Of a DNA stretch of 64,000 bases, positions 60,551-64,000 are shown in pieces; the stretch's first letter is position 1, and every line of letters starts with the position of its first letter. The DNA comes from Streptomyces sp. NBC_01775 (GTDB taxonomy: Bacteria > Actinomycetota > Actinomycetes > Streptomycetales > Streptomycetaceae). A model generated the notes under the pieces. It was not told where the DNA came from, searched no databases, and worked only from the letters and a program-made list of their open reading frames with translations. A program made the translations under genes and the position numbers. Where the stretch lies: contig NZ_CP109104.1 of NCBI RefSeq assembly GCF_035917675.1, positions 4,526,001 to 4,590,000 on the forward strand, in the 5' to 3' direction.

Positions 60551-61891
60551 CTACCGCGTCAGCTCCCGCGCCCGCTCCGGGGTGAGGTAGGCGTCGGTGG
60601 CCTCCATGTCCTGCAAGGTGGCGGGCCGACGGGAGAGGAAACCGGTGCGGACGAAGTCGTCGCCGGTGGTGGCGTTGAGGGCCCAGTTCGCGACGGTACG
60701 GGCCTTCGCGGTGAACGTTCGCAGCGCCATCAGGTGGTAGCCACGGGCGACGGCCTGCGCGGGGAGCCCGGAGAGTTCGTAGCCGAGGGGGCGCGCGACC
60801 GCGTCCGTGCCGCCGAGGTCCACGACGAGGCCGAGGTCCTTGTGGCGGTACGGGGTCCTGGGCTCGCCGCGCAGCGTGGCCAGCAGGTTGCGGGCCATGT
60901 GCTGGCCCTGCCGGGTGGCGTGCTGGGCGGTCGGCGCGCACAACGCGCCCTCCGTCTTGGTCAGATCCGGCACGGCGGCGGCGTCACCGAGCGCGTACAC
61001 GCCCGAGTGACCCGGCACCGTCAGATCGGAGTGGACGACAAGGCGCCCCTTGATCGTCTCCGCGTCGAGATTGCCGATCAGCGGGCTGGCCGCGACCCCC
61101 GCCGTCCAGATGAGGGTGCGGGAGGGCAGTACCCGGTTGTCGGTCAGGGTGATCTTGTCCTCATCGGCCTTGGCGACCGAGACCCCCAGCGAGACGTCCG
61201 TACCGCGCTCGCGCAGGATCTGCTGCGCCCGCCGCCCCAGCCGGTCGCCCAGCTCGGGCATGAGCTTCGGCGCGATGTCCAGCAGATGCCACTTGATCAG
61301 GCCCGGGTCGAGCCGGGGGTAGCGCTTGGCCGCCGCGTTGGTGAGCCGCTGGAGGCAGGCCACGGTCTCGGTGCCCGCGTAGCCACCGCCGACGACCACG
61401 AACTGGAGCCGCTGGGCACGGTCCTCCTCGTCCGAGCTGGCGGCGGCCAGGTCGAGCTGGGCGATCACGTGGTCGCGTACATAGGCGGCCTCGGCGAGTG
61501 TCTTCATGCCGCGCGCCTGTTCGTCCAGGCCGGGGATGTCGAGGCTGCGGGTGACGCTGCCGGGGGTCAGCACCAGGTGGTCGTAGCGGCGCTTGACCAG
61601 CTCGCCGCTGATCAGCCGGATCACACACATCCGGTCGTGGGTGTCGATACCGATGACCATGCCGGGAATGATCGCCGTCTTGTGCAGCAGGCGGCGCAGC
61701 GGCGGCGCGACGGACTGCGGGGTGAGCACTCCGGCCGCGACCTGGGGGAGCAGCGGCAGATACAGCTCGTAGCTCGCGGGGGTGACGAGGCCGATCTCCG
61801 CCTCACCCGATGCGAGTCCGCGCTCCAGACCACGTGCGCACTCGACTCCGGCGAAGCCGCCGCCGACGATGAGGATCTTCGTTCGTTCCAT
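60551..61891 (-). CDS. Type II NADH dehydrogenase-like FAD oxidoreductase
   Basis: 446 aa. FAD motif KILIVGGGFAGVECARGLE with GGGFAG at 10-15, second dinucleotide motif FVVVGGGYAGTE at 164-175 for NADH, and the typical GVYALGDAAAV near 305. Non-proton-pumping NADH:menaquinone oxidoreductase or a related enzyme; the C-terminal part has a weak amphipathic segment (ARGYHLMALRTFTAKARTVANWAL) that could bind the membrane. The ATG at 61891 starts MERTKILIVGG; no strong ribosome site was seen. Confidence 0.9.
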   Translation of the reverse strand: MERTKILIVGGGFAGVECARGLERGLASGEAEIGLVTPASYELYLPLLPQVAAGVLTPQSVAPPLRRLLHKTAIIPGMVIGIDTHDRMCVIRLISGELVKRRYDHLVLTPGSVTRSLDIPGLDEQARGMKTLAEAAYVRDHVIAQLDLAAASSDEEDRAQRLQFVVVGGGYAGTETVACLQRLTNAAAKRYPRLDPGLIKWHLLDIAPKLMPELGDRLGRRAQQILRERGTDVSLGVSVAKADEDKITLTDNRVLPSRTLIWTAGVAASPLIGNLDAETIKGRLVVHSDLTVPGHSGVYALGDAAAVPDLTKTEGALCAPTAQHATRQGQHMARNLLATLRGEPRTPYRHKDLGLVVDLGGTDAVARPLGYELSGLPAQAVARGYHLMALRTFTAKARTVANWALNATTGDDFVRTGFLSRRPATLQDMEATDAYLTPERARELTR

Positions 61892-61996
61892 GGATGCACC
61901 CGCAACGGTTGAGAGACCTTGCCGCACATGTACTTCGCCGCGCACTTATTTCGTTGCTGTTTATCCCTTTTGCCTCCCCGAAAGCCTCGCACGGGC

Positions 61997-62020
61997 CCCG
62001 ACCGGTCGCCACCGGTCGGG
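61997..62020 (-). terminator. Hairpin downstream of the PhoX gene
   Basis: CCCGACCGGT pairs perfectly with ACCGGTCGGG over cgcc. It is the second of two hairpins after the PhoX stop at 62137. Confidence 0.75.
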
Positions 62021-62036
62021 ACGCAGTCGCAGGTGA

Positions 62037-62065
62037 TGCGGGGCAGCCACCGGGGCTGCCCCGCA
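62037..62065 (-). terminator. Strong hairpin downstream of the PhoX gene
   Basis: A 12-bp perfect stem (TGCGGGGCAGCC with GGCTGCCCCGCA) with a 5-nt loop, 72 bp past the stop codon. Together with the hairpin at 61997 it should end PhoX transcription. Confidence 0.85.
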
Positions 62066-62136
62066 CCGAGGCCCTGTGACCTGCCGTCGCGACTGAGCGT
62101 CACGGTCTGCGGGCGAGCGACCTGCCGACGGCGTGC

Positions 62137-64000
62137 CTACCGTCCGACGGGCGAGCCGTCCTTGGGCCAGGCGGCGACCACCGCCGGGCGCACATACTTG
62201 CCCGGGCCGTCGGGCCAGGCAGAGGCGGGATTCTCCACCGAAGCACCGTCCGATTCCCCCGGATGCTGCACCGAAACCAGCACGCGCCGCTCCTGGACGA
62301 GGGGCCCGCAGGTCTCAGCGCCCGCCGGAACGGTCAGGAACTGGCGGACCTCGCCCCTGCGCGACCCGGCCGTCGCCACCCCGAACAGGCCGTCGTGCGA
62401 GCCCAGTTCATTGCCGTCCGTGGAGATCCACAGATTGCCGTAGTCGTCGAAGGTGACGTTGTCCGGGCAGGAGATGGGGCTGACCTGGTCCTTGGGGAAG
62501 CCGCCGAAGTAGGTCGCCGGATCCTCGGGATCGCCGCACACCAGGAAGAGCCGCCAGGAGAAGCGCAGGGTCGGGGGTGCCTCCCGGCCGGAGGCTGGGG
62601 GAGAGTCCTCGCCGCGCTCGGTGAGCTCCAGGACCTGGCCGTGCTTGTTGGCGTTGCGCGGGTTGGCCTCGTCGGCGCCCGCCTTGCCGGCCTTGCCACG
62701 GTCGGTGTTGTTGGTGAGCGCCACATAGACCCGCCCGGTGCGCGGGCTGGGCTCGACATCCTCGGGGCGGTCCATCTTGGTGGCGCCCGCCTTGTCGGCG
62801 GCCAGCCGCGTGAAGACGTAGACCTCCTCTGCCGTCATGCCCTTCACGAACGACTTGTCGCCACTGGCCAGCGGAATCCAGCGGCCCGTGCCGTCGAACT
62901 CCCCGTCGTCGGGCAGCTTGCCCTCGCCGTCGATCTGGTCCTGGGGGCTGTCCCCGCTCAGCTGGGCGACATAGAGGGTGCCCTCGTCCAGCAGACTCAG
63001 GTTGTGACGGCGCACGTCCGCGCTGGTGCCGCGCCGCATCGTCTTCTTGGAGACGAACTTGTAGAAATAGTCGAAGCGCTCGTCGTCGCCCATGTAGACC
63101 ACCGCGTGGCCGTCGCGGGTCAGCCTCGGTTGCGCCGCCTCGTGCTTGAAGCGGCCGAGCGCGGTGTGCTTGCGCGGCGTGGAGTCCGGGTCGTACGGAT
63201 CGACCTCGATCACCCAGCCGAAGCGGTGCACCTCGTTGGGCTCCTTGACCAGGTCGAACCTGTCGTCGAAGTTCTCCCAGCGGCGCTGGCTGGCGGCGCC
63301 CACCACGCCGTACCGCTTCAGCTTGGCGGCGCGCTCGGGGTCGGTGACCTTCTCGGCGTTGGCGAAGTACTGGTTGAAGTTCTCCTCGCCCGAGAGCACC
63401 GTGCCCCACGGGGTGGTGCCTCCGGCGCAGTTGTTGAGCGTGCCCAGCACGCGCCGCCCGCGCGGGTCGGCGGAAGTACGCAGCAGCGCGCTGCCCGCCG
63501 CCGGGCCCGTGACCTCGAAGGGTGTGGTGGCGGTGATCCGGCGGTTGAGCGTATGGCGGGGAATCGGCCGCAGCGCGCCGGTGCGGCGCTCCTCCTGCAC
63601 GGCGACGACGGACAGGCCGTGCGCGGCCCAGGCGATCTCGGCCTGCTCGCGGGTGGGCTTGTCCGGGTCGTAGCCCGCGAACATGAGCTCTTCGTTGGTG
63701 TACTCGTGGTTGGCGACGAGCAGCTGACGGCCCCGCTCGGAGCGCAGGGGCAGGAGCGTGAGGAAGTCGTTGTTGTAACCGAACTGCCCCGCCTGCGCCT
63801 TCGCGCTCTGCCGCTTCGGGTCGAAGTCCGGCGCGCCCCGCAGGATCGGCTCGCCCCACCGGATGACGACGTTGTGGCCGTACCCCTCCGGCACGGTCAC
63901 CGCATCGGTCGTGTTGGGCTCGACGGGCGAGAACCGCAGCCCCTTCGCGGGCTTCCCACTCCCCTTGCGGGCGGCCTCGGCGGCGCCCCCGCCGGCGTCA
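62137..64000 (-). CDS. PhoX family alkaline phosphatase (5' end outside window)
   Basis: Calcium/iron-dependent secreted phosphatase family (DUF839), normally exported by Tat; the signal peptide would lie right of the window. About 621 codons are visible, reading DAGGGAAEAARKGSGKPAKG, then LRFSPVEPNTTDAVTVPEGYG. Family landmarks are NNDFLTLLPL, VANHEYTNEELMF, GTLNNCAGGTTPWGTVLSGEENF (Cys and Glu conserved) and VYMGDDERFDYFYKFVS, then SCPDNVTFDDYGNLWISTDG near the end. The frame is intact to the window edge. Such genes are usually induced by phosphate starvation through PhoP, but no PHO box is in view. Confidence 0.93.
   Translation of the reverse strand, partial: DAGGGAAEAARKGSGKPAKGLRFSPVEPNTTDAVTVPEGYGHNVVIRWGEPILRGAPDFDPKRQSAKAQAGQFGYNNDFLTLLPLRSERGRQLLVANHEYTNEELMFAGYDPDKPTREQAEIAWAAHGLSVVAVQEERRTGALRPIPRHTLNRRITATTPFEVTGPAAGSALLRTSADPRGRRVLGTLNNCAGGTTPWGTVLSGEENFNQYFANAEKVTDPERAAKLKRYGVVGAASQRRWENFDDRFDLVKEPNEVHRFGWVIEVDPYDPDSTPRKHTALGRFKHEAAQPRLTRDGHAVVYMGDDERFDYFYKFVSKKTMRRGTSADVRRHNLSLLDEGTLYVAQLSGDSPQDQIDGEGKLPDDGEFDGTGRWIPLASGDKSFVKGMTAEEVYVFTRLAADKAGATKMDRPEDVEPSPRTGRVYVALTNNTDRGKAGKAGADEANPRNANKHGQVLELTERGEDSPPASGREAPPTLRFSWRLFLVCGDPEDPATYFGGFPKDQVSPISCPDNVTFDDYGNLWISTDGNELGSHDGLFGVATAGSRRGEVRQFLTVPAGAETCGPLVQERRVLVSVQHPGESDGASVENPASAWPDGPGKYVRPAVVAAWPKDGSPVGR

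Noticed and set aside
57528..60590. 1020-codon plus-strand frame antisense to corA and the quinone reductase gene
   Set aside because: No domain, shadow composition, and both minus-strand genes are well supported.

Overview
The window is a very GC-rich, densely coded chromosomal segment from a Streptomyces or a close actinomycete relative. The signs are strong G/C preference at third codon positions, an HspR/HAIR-type dnaK promoter, a mycobacterial EtfD-like Fe-S oxidoreductase, DUF5994 and Imm51-type proteins, leaderless promoters with TANNNT boxes 6-7 nt before the start codon, and a short intergenic repeat I associate with streptomycete genomes. Species assignment is inference from remembered protein families; no search was run.

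Layout. 0-11 kb is core: grpE (cut by the window edge) and dnaK on the minus strand behind two HAIR operators, a divergent membrane Fe-S oxidoreductase, an RsbW-type ATP-binding protein, a Yip1-family membrane protein, a secreted GDSL/ricin-lectin hydrolase, DUF5994, a phosphoribosyltransferase and dcd. At 11.6 kb lies tRNA-Gly(CCC). Its 3' 42 nt recur exactly at 15.2 kb, enclosing about 3.6 kb with an FG-GAP secreted protein, a hypothetical gene, a gene with a damaged front end and decayed sequence, but no integrase. This looks like an integrated-element remnant. 15.3-25.4 kb is accessory: DUF1963, an orphan Imm51 immunity-type gene, a small secreted protein, DUF6882, a CPBP protease, two alpha/beta hydrolases, an HTH regulator, and a two-gene membrane/cytosolic pair. 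25.5-32 kb holds an Fpg/Nei glycosylase, a truncated NAD(P)-oxidoreductase behind an intact MerR-type promoter, a HEAT-repeat protein, and an MMPL exporter with its histidine kinase and LuxR-type response regulator.

32.1-35.7 kb is a three-gene cassette (helical WXG100-like protein with a proline-rich tail, a 785-residue WXG-like protein, a membrane-anchored cysteine protein) resembling a type VII secretion substrate system. 35.7-39.5 kb encodes a PaoABC-type molybdenum aldehyde oxidoreductase. 40-49.5 kb is catabolic: ALDH7 plus a DAO-family oxidase (possibly pipecolate/lysine breakdown), then a divergent LysR gene, and betaine-aldehyde dehydrogenase, a choline-oxidase-like GMC enzyme and an APC permease (choline to glycine betaine). 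49.7-55.7 kb has a secreted SH3b protein, a SLOG/DprA-like protein, a conserved small protein, and an ABC transporter-FtsX-kinase-regulator operon. 56-64 kb has a repeat-rich GT4 glycosyltransferase overlapping convergently with corA, an NTF2-like fragment, a quinone oxidoreductase with a MerR-type promoter matching the orphan one at 26.4 kb, an NDH-2-like dehydrogenase and a 5'-truncated PhoX phosphatase.

A window-wide theme is short tandem repeats of 18, 21 or 27 bp that preserve frame. Some lie inside genes (DUF5994, the WXG-like gene, the glycosyltransferase); two are seeded exactly on stop codons (dcd and the ALDH7 gene). Intergenic terminators are mostly perfect GC hairpins without U-tracts.
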